Both the position numbers and the translations under genes were made by a program. A stretch of 20,646 nt of DNA from a virus: the IMG/VR virus record IMGVR_UViG_3300010883_014546, positions 1 through 20,646 of that record. One strand, 5' to 3'. The notes under the pieces are model-generated. The model made no database searches. It had not been told where the DNA came from and worked only from the letters and a program-made list of their open reading frames with translations. Each line of letters opens with the position of its first letter. The stretch's first letter is position 1. Below, one piece after another: positions 14,545 to 20,646 of the stretch.

Positions 14545-15250
14545 CTTTTGTATTTTCTAAATCGGCAGGCTTCAAGTCTTCCGGCGTACTTGCCGCTGTC
14601 ACTTCTTGCTGCTCTTGACTCTCTTTGATTCTTTTGATAAACGGGACCCAGTATGAGTGTCCATAATTTACGTAGATTTCCTCACCCGCTTTAATGTCTC
14701 TTATGGATAATATATAAATCAAGGCTTCTGTTGGGTGTGACCAATAAGTGGAATTGTACCCCTGCGAAATATCTAATTCGTTCTCGGCTTTTAAGTCGTC
14801 TCCAGACTTGGGCTGCTTTTCTCGCGTCTCTCGTTCTTTCTCGTACTCTTCACCGCTTCTCTCAAGGGGGCCTCGCTTATCGTTTACGAATCCCCCAAGG
14901 CCCATTTCTTCATCAGTTAACGAGGGCTGGCAGTCTATCATCTTCCCCTCCCTCCCAGTCGTTTTAGACGATTGTTTTCGCCAGCTGATCGCGTATAGCG
15001 CCAAGGGTCTATCAAACCCCAAGCTCATTGTGTAGGCGTATTTTTCCCCTAACCTTTTCTGAGACGCTTCTGAGAGGGAAACTGAGCCACTAGCACCGTC
15101 TTGGCCTTCTAAATCAAGAAGTTCGCCTTTGTACTCGCAGATAGGCTTACCAGACAATATGTCTACCCCCGCAAATAAACCTACCCCTGCTCCCGGGACT
15201 TTGGAAACGCCTAGGTACAATTTGTCAGCTATGTTGTCTATAATTTTCAT
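14537..15250 (-). CDS. SET-domain protein (putative lysine methyltransferase)
   Basis: A 237-residue protein. The first 50 residues carry the SET N-motif: GVSKVPGAGVGLFAGVDI then an ICEYKGELLD strand (the G.G.FA ... I.EY.GE pattern). Further motifs are GLGGFVNDKRGP (113-124, the position of the Asn-containing cofactor motif, here with ND instead of NHS) and DIKAGEEIYVNYGHSYW (192-208, the G-E-E-[I/L]-x-x-x-Y pattern with the catalytic-type Tyr203). A charged insertion rich in Glu/Lys lies near 125-155. SET enzymes transfer methyl groups from SAM to protein lysines; the substrate here is unknown. The last 25 residues are acidic and disordered. The start overlaps the sigma-factor stop as ATGA, and the gene overlaps the next by 8 bp. 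Motif evidence is good; activity is not shown. Confidence 0.78.
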   Translation of the reverse strand: MKIIDNIADKLYLGVSKVPGAGVGLFAGVDILSGKPICEYKGELLDLEGQDGASGSVSLSEASQKRLGEKYAYTMSLGFDRPLALYAISWRKQSSKTTGREGKMIDCQPSLTDEEMGLGGFVNDKRGPLERSGEEYEKERETREKQPKSGDDLKAENELDISQGYNSTYWSHPTEALIYILSIRDIKAGEEIYVNYGHSYWVPFIKRIKESQEQQEVTAASTPEDLKPADLENTKDE

Positions 15251-15945
15251 AATAATTCAATTCCCCCTTTCTCAATGCATTCTTTTGCTTTTCTCAATAT
15301 GCTCTTTTTTAGATTTTTAATCTGCTTGTAGCCGGGCTTCCTGTTTTTTTCGTTTGACTTTAACCCTAGCTTTTCCGCCACATCGTCTTCTTCTAAATTT
15401 TTTATGTAAAGCCCCTCGTAAACTATCCATTCATTTGGCTTTAAAATCTGATTCATTTTAAAATGCATTAAATTAACATGCTTCTCGGTGTCTCCCGAGT
15501 TTACGGACTCTATCGAATCTGTTTCAAAAACATGATCTTCCAGTGAGAGGGGGATCTTGATGCTGTAAGCTGATTTCTTGGTTCTTTCCCACTTCGCATA
15601 GAGAGGGCAATCGTCACATTGTGTTTCGTATATTTTGCAAGAAGCTTCCCCTTCTCCTGCTTCGCATTTTAAACATGGCCTAGCGAAATTTCCATAATGG
15701 TTTCTTATTAGGTTTTTAATTTGATTAGATATAATCCTATTTAACCAAGGGCCTAGAGGTTTCTCCGTATCATACAGTGCCCATTTTTCATAAATGTGCG
15801 CCCTAATGATTTGAGAAACGTCATCATAGTCTATCCAGTTTAAGGACGTCAGGCTCCATTTTTTACTTCTCTTTCGTATCTCCTGATTGATGAAATCGTA
15901 ACTCTCTTCAAACGTTGGCTTTTTTTTACGGGTGCTTTTGTTCAT
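15247..15945 (-). CDS. Divergent sigma factor with central Cys cluster
   Basis: A 232-residue sigma-70-family-like protein, thought to redirect host RNA polymerase to phage promoters. Residues about 10-85 resemble region 2: a helix (FEESYDFINQEIRKRS), then WIDYDDVSQIIRAHIYEKW and PWLNRIISNQIKNLIRNHYG, the polymerase-binding and -10-reading helices. Residues about 158-225 resemble region 4, an HTH: NEWIVYEGLY, EEDDVAEKLGLKS, then a basic recognition-like helix (GYKQIKNLKKSILRKAKE). Between them are five Cys, at 91, 94, 103, 110 and 113 (CLKC and CDDC pairs), suggesting a bound zinc that is not usual in sigma factors. It is shorter than host sigmas and compares with small phage sigmas such as T4 gp55. 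Its stop overlaps the SET-domain start as ATGA. Confidence 0.75.
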   Translation of the reverse strand: MNKSTRKKKPTFEESYDFINQEIRKRSKKWSLTSLNWIDYDDVSQIIRAHIYEKWALYDTEKPLGPWLNRIISNQIKNLIRNHYGNFARPCLKCEAGEGEASCKIYETQCDDCPLYAKWERTKKSAYSIKIPLSLEDHVFETDSIESVNSGDTEKHVNLMHFKMNQILKPNEWIVYEGLYIKNLEEDDVAEKLGLKSNEKNRKPGYKQIKNLKKSILRKAKECIEKGGIELL

Positions 15946-15959
15946 CCCTTTAGTTAGGT

Positions 15960-16319
15960 TTAACCTTTCTTAGGGGTCTTCTTTCTCAAAGCGCCAGCTT
16001 CTTTCGAAAAGTTTTCTAAGACCTCCTTTCTGTTTAGTTTCGGGCGGTTTATATCCATTTGGGGCGCGCCTTTTTCAGCTGTTCCCATTAGAGACCCTAA
16101 GGGCTCGCCCCTTACTTGTTCTGTGTGTATTTCAATGTCTAGCCCGTTAATAACTGGTACGCTTGTCGCGTCCGAGACTTCTTCGTCAACGTCCTCTTCT
16201 CCCGCGTTCGTCACGTTGGATCCAAGGCTTAATGACTCTCCGCAGCTATGGCAAAACTTCGGTTTGTTGTTCGCGGAAAATTCAACTTTTGATCCGCATT
16301 TTTGACAATAAACTTTCAT
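15960..16319 (-). CDS. Zinc-ribbon protein
   Basis: A 119-residue protein. Residues 5-26 form a rubredoxin-like zinc ribbon: Cys5, Cys8, Cys23 and Cys26 in two CxxC knuckles (YCQKCGSK ... FCHSCGES). The rest is low-complexity, acidic then basic, with a likely unstructured middle (DEEVSDATSVPVINGLD) and a Lys-rich C-terminus (ALRKKTPKKG). Such short ribbons bind nucleic acid or protein partners. The gene precedes the sigma-factor gene by 14 bp, so a transcription-related role (for example a co-activator) is possible. A TATAAT-like sequence and a palindrome lie upstream. Confidence 0.65.
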   Translation of the reverse strand: MKVYCQKCGSKVEFSANNKPKFCHSCGESLSLGSNVTNAGEEDVDEEVSDATSVPVINGLDIEIHTEQVRGEPLGSLMGTAEKGAPQMDINRPKLNRKEVLENFSKEAGALRKKTPKKG

Positions 16320-16327
16320 ACTAACCT

Positions 16328-16353
16328 ATTATAACAGACGGTAAGAATCTTAC
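16328..16353 (-). promoter_or_regulatory. Candidate promoter/operator with 13-bp palindrome
   Basis: In the 70-bp gap above the zinc-ribbon gene the minus strand holds a TATAAT hexamer (16333-16328). Upstream of it is the palindrome GTAAGATTCTTAC (16353-16341, 6-bp arms around one base). No TTGACA-like -35 box lies at normal spacing. The TATAAT is only 8 nt before the start codon, so a transcript would be nearly leaderless. This is the clearest promoter-like site before the zinc-ribbon/sigma/SET block. Confidence 0.3.
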
Positions 16354-16389
16354 GAAAATAAATGAAGTAAAAATTAAAAAAGTGTAACG

Positions 16390-16701
16390 TTAAAAATCTA
16401 AATATCTCAGGTATTCAGTAGGGGAATTAAACTTAATCAGAATCTCTTTCCCCAAGCACTCGGGGATATCTTTTACCCCAAACCCCTCATCTTGCGCATA
16501 TTTCCATTTACTAAGGTTAACCCTATAGCAAGACAACAGGTTGTGAATCTCCTCTTCGAGTATAACCAAGCAAACCAGCTTTTCTCCGGAAGAAATAAAA
16601 GCTACGTTCTCCAACTGTGTTTCCATGATGGCGACGGGTTTTTCTTTTTTATCGGCCAGAGCCTTAAGGTTCTCAAACTCCCTCCTTAGCGCGGGATGCA
16701 T
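16390..16701 (-). CDS. Small hypothetical protein
   Basis: A 103-residue protein of no recognised family. The N-terminus is a charged helix (HPALRREFENLKALADKK). The middle is strand-rich and hydrophobic (VAFISSGEKLVCLVILEEE). The C-terminus is mixed (KEILIKFNSPTEYLRYLDF). There is no signal peptide or metal site. A good ribosome-binding site, GGAGG, lies 8 nt before the ATG within the last codons of the phoH-like gene, and the ATG directly abuts its TAG stop. The strong Shine-Dalgarno match, rare in this region, supports a real, well-translated gene. Confidence 0.6.
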   Translation of the reverse strand: MHPALRREFENLKALADKKEKPVAIMETQLENVAFISSGEKLVCLVILEEEIHNLLSCYRVNLSKWKYAQDEGFGVKDIPECLGKEILIKFNSPTEYLRYLDF

Positions 16702-17496
16702 CTATTCTTCCTCCGAAAATCGATGAATTTTTTTAACCAAAAACTTAACTAATTCTGACCTCATGATGTCTTCCTCCGAGAAATCAAACGTGTATATTCC
16801 CATATTAACGCTTTCTTCGTCTGAAAAAATTTCAGATAAACCCTCGAACCCTCCTCGTGAACTTTCGTTTTTTAAGTCGGTTTGCATTGGGTCTGCTAGG
16901 ACAAAGCACCTGCATCCTTCACCCATCCTAGTAAGCACGGTTACGATTTCCTTCGCGGAGCTATTTTGAGCTTCGTCAAGGATAATGCACTTATGTTTCC
17001 AGTTCATGCCTCTTGCGAAATTAACCGGAAACATGGAGACTCTTTTTTGGTCTTCTAGCTTCTGAGCGTTACTCTCGGTTAACAGTTCTTCTAGCTTGTC
17101 GAGAAATGGAAGATTGTAAAATCTTAACTTTTCGTTTACATCGCCGGGCAGATAGCCTAAACCCTTATCGGAACTTTCCACAGCTGACCTTAGATACATA
17201 ATATCTTCAGCAACCTTCATGTTTAAAAGTTGAAGCCCGCAATATACGGAAAGAAGAGTTTTCGCTGTCCCCGCCGGACCGTTTACAAAAACTATATTAG
17301 TAGAGGGATCTAGAGCTACCTTAAAAAATTCTTTTTGTTTTTCCGTCCAAGGGAACTGGTTGAGTTTAATTTGCTTTTTTATTGGATTCGGGGCTCTGGT
17401 GAGCTTATTAGCGCTTGACTCGCTTAAGTCTTCGGCTAACTCCCTAGCTCCACGAATCTTCACTTTGCCCTTAGCGGGGCTGCCTTTTTCTCTCAT
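16702..17496 (-). CDS. phoH: PhoH-like P-loop ATPase
   Basis: A 264-residue protein from the ATG at 17496 (MREKGSPAKGKV). A TTG three codons earlier is less likely. Residues 1-45 are a basic, disordered tail. The core carries FVNGPAGTAKT (70-80) as Walker A, CIILDEAQNSS (160-170) as Walker B with DEAQ, and LADPMQTDLKN (190-200) plus SRGGFEGL (203-210), the signature motifs of the PhoH family. PhoH-like proteins are RNA-related ATPases, sometimes linked to phosphate stress and common in marine and other environmental phages; the exact phage role is unknown. The gene sits between a sugar-modification gene and a small unknown gene. Confidence 0.9.
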   Translation of the reverse strand: MREKGSPAKGKVKIRGARELAEDLSESSANKLTRAPNPIKKQIKLNQFPWTEKQKEFFKVALDPSTNIVFVNGPAGTAKTLLSVYCGLQLLNMKVAEDIMYLRSAVESSDKGLGYLPGDVNEKLRFYNLPFLDKLEELLTESNAQKLEDQKRVSMFPVNFARGMNWKHKCIILDEAQNSSAKEIVTVLTRMGEGCRCFVLADPMQTDLKNESSRGGFEGLSEIFSDEESVNMGIYTFDFSEEDIMRSELVKFLVKKIHRFSEEE

Positions 17497-17517
17497 GGTT
17501 ACCAAGAATTACACCAT

Positions 17518-18153
17518 TTATTTAAATAATCCCTCATCATTCATCAACTGATCTATAATTGAGAAATTACTTTCCGAAGAGGACGAATAGTAACCTATTT
17601 TTATATTATTCTTTATGAAGAAGTCGCTATTGAAAGTGTCCCTATACATAGCGAAAGTCACAAACTCTTTCGAATGCTCTTTCTTGCAAATTTTAATTAT
17701 TTTTTTGTAAAACGAACCCTCGGTGCCCTTGTAAGCTATAGACGATAGGCAAAATTTCGTTTCCATCCCTAACAGCTCGCTTATCCTAAAGACGCTATAA
17801 GCTGCTATATGTGAGATATTCTCGGACGGTAGCTTCACTATCTCTTTTACAACCGGGAACACTCTCTCAAAATTGGGAGACTCTTTGTATTCTGACGCGA
17901 TTATTTTAAGTAGATTTCTTCTCCAGTTACCCACGGATACAACTAAATCACAAATTTTCTTACTACTTGCGCGCTCTTCTATGGGTACCCTGAATACGAT
18001 TTTCTTTCCATTTTTTTTCAGTACAGTTTTGTTCACCCAAGATTTATCGTTGTAGTATGTGTCATCAGCAAAAACTACTTTATCCACCTTATTGACAACC
18101 TCTAAGTAGCTTTTGAAAGGAAAGAGGTTTGGTTGTAAAACTGTTATTTTCAT
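17518..18153 (-). CDS. WbqC-family protein
   Basis: A 211-residue protein. Family features are the N-terminal strand-loop VLQPNLFPFKSYLEVVN (5-21), the acidic DDTYYNDKSWVNKTVLK (30-46) and the C-terminal SIIDQLMNDEG (about 198-208), which together match the WbqC-like family pattern (QPNYFP-like start, DD ... W.N core, SI.D.L.N end). WbqC proteins occur in O-antigen and other surface polysaccharide clusters, where they are thought to help make or attach unusual sugars; the precise reaction is poorly known. Its ATG overlaps the stop of the oxygenase-like gene by 4 bp, so it belongs to the sugar module. Confidence 0.85.
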   Translation of the reverse strand: MKITVLQPNLFPFKSYLEVVNKVDKVVFADDTYYNDKSWVNKTVLKKNGKKIVFRVPIEERASSKKICDLVVSVGNWRRNLLKIIASEYKESPNFERVFPVVKEIVKLPSENISHIAAYSVFRISELLGMETKFCLSSIAYKGTEGSFYKKIIKICKKEHSKEFVTFAMYRDTFNSDFFIKNNIKIGYYSSSSESNFSIIDQLMNDEGLFK

Positions 18154-19115
18154 TTTGCGTCAAAGAAAAACATGTGGAACAATCTTGAATTTTGCTTTTG
18201 GTCTCCGAAGTATTCGGAAGCGGCATGGATTAATTTCGCATCCCAGATTACAAGCCTGTTATAGACATTACCAACGACATCGACCACCTCTAAATCTGTC
18301 TTATCGTAAAAGTTATTCTTAAAAATTTCGAAAGATAAGTCGTCCTTGCTTCGGCCTATTCTTTCAGAATCCTCGTCTGTCGGAGAATGTAATAGCCCCG
18401 TACTCTTGCTCTTAAAGAAGGTGGTCCCACATGAGACTGGGGCATTTGGGGTAAGGAAAACAACGGCTGCATAAGTCTGTGCGTCGACGTGATACACCAA
18501 TGAGTCTTCAGCGGTACAAAACTGGAACACCCCGTTCGCCCCTTGATCTTCCCAGCTCGTGATTTCCATTCGTAAAAGAGTCTCTAGAGTCTCCTTGATC
18601 CCGTCAGGAATATACTTGGACTCGGTTCTTTGCCCCTTGTGGTATTCGAGGTGAGGCGCGTATCCACGCGATAGAGCAAAATCTCTTATCTCGTCTGGGT
18701 TTTCGTAAAAGTCGTCAATGACTATCAGTTCTGGGTTTAACTTTTTTGAAATTTTGAAATCGACCGTTTTCTTTTCTTCTGTCAGAGACCACGCCTCCGC
18801 CCCTTCAATGTTGACAGCCTTTGTCCATGCTTTCTTTTTCAAAACCTCCAAGCATAGATCTTTTGCGTCTTTGAATTTTCGCGGAATAGATATAGAAAAT
18901 CCCGAATTTAAGAAGTCTTTATTTTCGTAATGCTCCTGCACATCTTTCCGCTCTTTCCCGTATACGCCCACAAAGGACTCCTTACCTTTCGATAGTCTTA
19001 CGTTGTCCACTTTGCTTGAGGCGGAAGCGCACCACCCAACAATATTAAGTTCGTCGTCCTGACCGTTCACGGAATCAACGTGAAGCTTGACGTCTTCTAT
19101 CAATGTTTCATGCAT
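18150..19115 (-). CDS. Beta-sandwich plus 2OG-Fe(II) oxygenase-like (DUF6445-type) fusion
   Basis: A 321-residue protein with two parts. Residues about 10-80 form a strand-rich domain with GWCASASSKVDNVRL, VYGKERKDVQEHYE and NSGFSISIP. This resembles the small beta-sandwich found at the N-terminus of some polysaccharide-pathway transferases (pattern yG..R.DV ... SGF). Residues about 128-321 resemble DUF6445, a double-stranded beta-helix oxygenase relative: VIDDFYENPDEIRDFA, then YHVDAQ giving a His209-x-Asp211 iron pair, followed by PVSCGTTFFKSKSTG, with distal His297 (LIHAAS) and Arg311 (SRLFHMF) for 2-oxoglutarate. The facial triad is thus complete by eye. Hydroxylation of a sugar or protein substrate is inferred. 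The gene overlaps rmlB by 8 bp and the WbqC gene by 4 bp. Confidence 0.72.
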   Translation of the reverse strand: MHETLIEDVKLHVDSVNGQDDELNIVGWCASASSKVDNVRLSKGKESFVGVYGKERKDVQEHYENKDFLNSGFSISIPRKFKDAKDLCLEVLKKKAWTKAVNIEGAEAWSLTEEKKTVDFKISKKLNPELIVIDDFYENPDEIRDFALSRGYAPHLEYHKGQRTESKYIPDGIKETLETLLRMEITSWEDQGANGVFQFCTAEDSLVYHVDAQTYAAVVFLTPNAPVSCGTTFFKSKSTGLLHSPTDEDSERIGRSKDDLSFEIFKNNFYDKTDLEVVDVVGNVYNRLVIWDAKLIHAASEYFGDQKQNSRLFHMFFFDAK

Positions 19116-20043
19116 AATATTTTACTGTTTTCTTGAGTCCTTGCTTTAGGTTTATTTTTGATTTCCATTTTAGCTCTTTTCTTATTTTTGAACTGTCTAT
19201 AGCGTACCTGAAGTCGTGACCGGGGCGGTCTTTTACAAACGAAATATATTCATTAGGGTCCTTTTTTAATATTTTACAAAGCTCAGTAATTATTTCTAAA
19301 TTAGTTTTCTCGCAATCGGAACCCACTAAGTAAGTTTCTCCGATTTTACCCTTGGTGAGAACTTTCCATACCCCAGAGCAATGGTCGTCTACGTAGATCC
19401 AATCTCTGACCTGATCTCCTTTTCCGTATACAGGGATAGGCTGGTCATCTAACAAAGAGTTAATCACCACGGGTATAAATTTTTCTCCATGTTGATTTGG
19501 GCCATAGTTATTGCAACAGTTGGAGATTGTCGCTTCGATTCCATGCGTATTAACGTACGCCTTTACCAAGAAGTCTGAAGCGGCTTTTGTCGCTGAGTAA
19601 GGGTTTTTTGGGTCGTAAGGGGTGTCTTCAGAGAATCTCTCTCCGTCTTTTGCGACACCGTAAACTTCATCCGTGGAAACGTGATGGAACCTAGTTTTGA
19701 ATTTTCTTGCGGCCTCCAACAATGCATGAGTGCCGATGATATTAGAATCGACGAACTCTTTCGACCCCTTGATAGAATTATCGACATGAGACTCGGCGGC
19801 AAAATGAACCACATGAGTAATGTCATGCTTGTAAAAAGTATCATAGGTCTTGTCGTAATCTGATAAATTATATTTTTCCAAAAGGTACTTCGGATGTTTG
19901 CGAAAACTACTCGTGTTATCCAAGGACCCCGCATAGGACAAGCGGTCAACATTGATAAGTTTATTGATTCGTTTTTTGTTTATAACGTACTCTATGAAAT
20001 TAGAGCCGATAAATCCGCATCCTCCTGTTACTAGTAAGTTCAT
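19108..20043 (-). CDS. rmlB: dTDP-glucose 4,6-dehydratase
   Basis: A 311-residue short-chain-dehydrogenase-type enzyme converting dTDP-glucose to dTDP-4-keto-6-deoxyglucose, the entry step to deoxy sugars. NAD binds at GGCGFIGS (7-14). Catalytic Thr124-Asp125-Glu126 lie in VSTDEVYG, and the Tyr149-xxx-Lys153 pair in NPYSATKAAS. A substrate-binding NNYGPNQHGEKFIP stretch, RDWIYVDDHC and DRPGHDFRY are all family marks. At 311 residues it is somewhat shorter than typical RmlB (about 340-360), mainly at the C-terminus, but no key residue is lost. Only RmlB is seen in the window; RmlA, RmlC and RmlD are absent here, so the phage may rely on host enzymes or make another 6-deoxy sugar. It overlaps the upstream gene as ATGA. 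Confidence 0.93.
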   Translation of the reverse strand: MNLLVTGGCGFIGSNFIEYVINKKRINKLINVDRLSYAGSLDNTSSFRKHPKYLLEKYNLSDYDKTYDTFYKHDITHVVHFAAESHVDNSIKGSKEFVDSNIIGTHALLEAARKFKTRFHHVSTDEVYGVAKDGERFSEDTPYDPKNPYSATKAASDFLVKAYVNTHGIEATISNCCNNYGPNQHGEKFIPVVINSLLDDQPIPVYGKGDQVRDWIYVDDHCSGVWKVLTKGKIGETYLVGSDCEKTNLEIITELCKILKKDPNEYISFVKDRPGHDFRYAIDSSKIRKELKWKSKINLKQGLKKTVKYYA

Positions 20044-20646
20044 TTTATAATATTGTATTTTAACGATCCATCTTCATAAAATTTGTCATGAAAATAGTCT
20101 ACATCGTTTTCGTATTCTTCAAAATGATCAACGGAAACAAAAGAAAAACCTAAATCATTTTCAGAAGGATCTAGATATCTGTTTTCTTTTTTAAGCTTAC
20201 TGTACTCACTATTTGAGTCATGGTCTCGTTCGTCAGTAATATGATAAGCAGGATCACTTTCTATAATGAATGATTTTTTTTGCATTATATTATCAAAAAT
20301 TCTAAATAAATCAAAATCACAAAAAATAGGCGATCGCCACTTAACTTCTCCCCGCCCCGGAATCGATGTCCCCCAAGTATGACTTTGATCTCTTATTAAT
20401 TGTAAACATGTTTTCCAGTCCTGTCTTCTTGATGTTACAAGGCATAGTTGGTTAAGCGTGCACCTAGAAATTCCAACGCCGCCCCAAGGCTTGGAGTTCC
20501 TTTCGTCTCGCTCGAAATATCCTATATCTTCTTTGCATAGGTCTTTAAGATCTTTTTTCATCCAAAGTGTCGATCTTCTTTGGGAAACTATACCTATGTC
20601 TTCATATTTATCGAAGAGTTCATGTTGTTTCTGTATCGACTCGCAA
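20040..20646 (-). CDS. Unknown protein, 5' end outside window
   Basis: The minus-strand frame is open to the right edge, giving 201 residues. An internal Met at 20561 (MKKDLKDLCKEDIG) has no ribosome-binding site, and the frame continues upstream without a stop (DKYEDIGIVSQRRSTLW), so the true start is probably beyond the window. The visible part is acidic and aromatic-rich with motifs SKPWGGVGISRC and DQSHTWGTSIPGRGE, followed by SPIFCDFDLFRI and an acidic C-terminus. The family is not recognised. No membrane span is visible. It is coupled to rmlB by an ATGA overlap, so a part in the sugar module (for example a glycosyltransferase-like or carbohydrate-handling protein) is a guess from context only. 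Confidence 0.55.
   Translation of the reverse strand, partial: CESIQKQHELFDKYEDIGIVSQRRSTLWMKKDLKDLCKEDIGYFERDERNSKPWGGVGISRCTLNQLCLVTSRRQDWKTCLQLIRDQSHTWGTSIPGRGEVKWRSPIFCDFDLFRIFDNIMQKKSFIIESDPAYHITDERDHDSNSEYSKLKKENRYLDPSENDLGFSFVSVDHFEEYENDVDYFHDKFYEDGSLKYNIIK

Noticed and set aside
17497-17505. TTG start for the PhoH-like gene
   Set aside because: It only adds three residues and has no ribosome-binding site. The ATG at 17496 is preferred, although it also lacks a strong site.
1-20646. tRNA genes, CRISPR arrays, insertion sequences, attachment sites
   Set aside because: No cloverleaf candidates, spaced direct-repeat arrays, transposase-like proteins or integrase-like genes were seen. 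Gaps between genes are too small to hide most of these.

Overview
The window is a piece of a tailed double-stranded DNA phage genome (Caudoviricetes). Every credible gene lies on the minus strand, packed with short gaps or 4-8 bp stop/start overlaps, so the biological reading direction runs from base 20646 down to base 1. A large-terminase, portal, prohead-protease/scaffold, decoration and major-capsid order identifies the phage head module. The order TerL, portal, small charged protein, protease, scaffold, capsid resembles T4 genes 17-20-67/68-21-22-23, although the sequences look distant from T4. The host cannot be named. A type II lipoprotein signal and the WbqC and RmlB genes fit a Gram-negative host, and the gene mix is of the kind seen in large environmental (often marine) phages. 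No tail sheath or tube gene is in view, so tail type is undetermined. No tRNA, CRISPR array or insertion sequence was seen, and no gap exceeds about 100 bp.

Layout in transcription order. (1) 20646-17518, surface-sugar module: a 5'-truncated unknown gene, an RmlB-type dTDP-glucose 4,6-dehydratase, a beta-sandwich plus 2OG-Fe(II) oxygenase-like (DUF6445-type) fusion, and a WbqC-family protein. (2) 17496-16390: a PhoH-like ATPase and a small unknown protein. (3) 16319-12065, regulatory/nucleic-acid block: a zinc-ribbon protein, a divergent sigma factor with a Cys cluster, a SET-domain protein, a protein with a duplicated N-terminal helical unit (possible small terminase), a C2H2 zinc finger plus ERCC4/XPF-type nuclease, and an unknown protein. 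(4) 12057-1529, head module: TerL, portal, an FtsZ/tubulin-family GTPase, a C39-peptidase-like lipoprotein followed by a hairpin terminator, two unknown charged proteins, a protease-scaffold fusion with a nested in-frame scaffold start, a decoration-like protein and the major capsid protein, closed by a strong intrinsic terminator. (5) 1429-1: a SAP-like small basic protein, a small probable virion protein and a collagen-like fibre protein that runs off the left edge.

The most unusual content is the FtsZ/tubulin GTPase sitting inside the capsid operon next to a putative membrane-anchored C39-like lipoprotein, the SET-domain gene translationally coupled to the phage sigma factor, and the C2H2-ERCC4 nuclease fusion just upstream of the packaging genes. 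Strong Shine-Dalgarno sites are confined mostly to the head-assembly genes. Many other genes rely on overlap with the upstream stop codon or have no visible ribosome-binding site.
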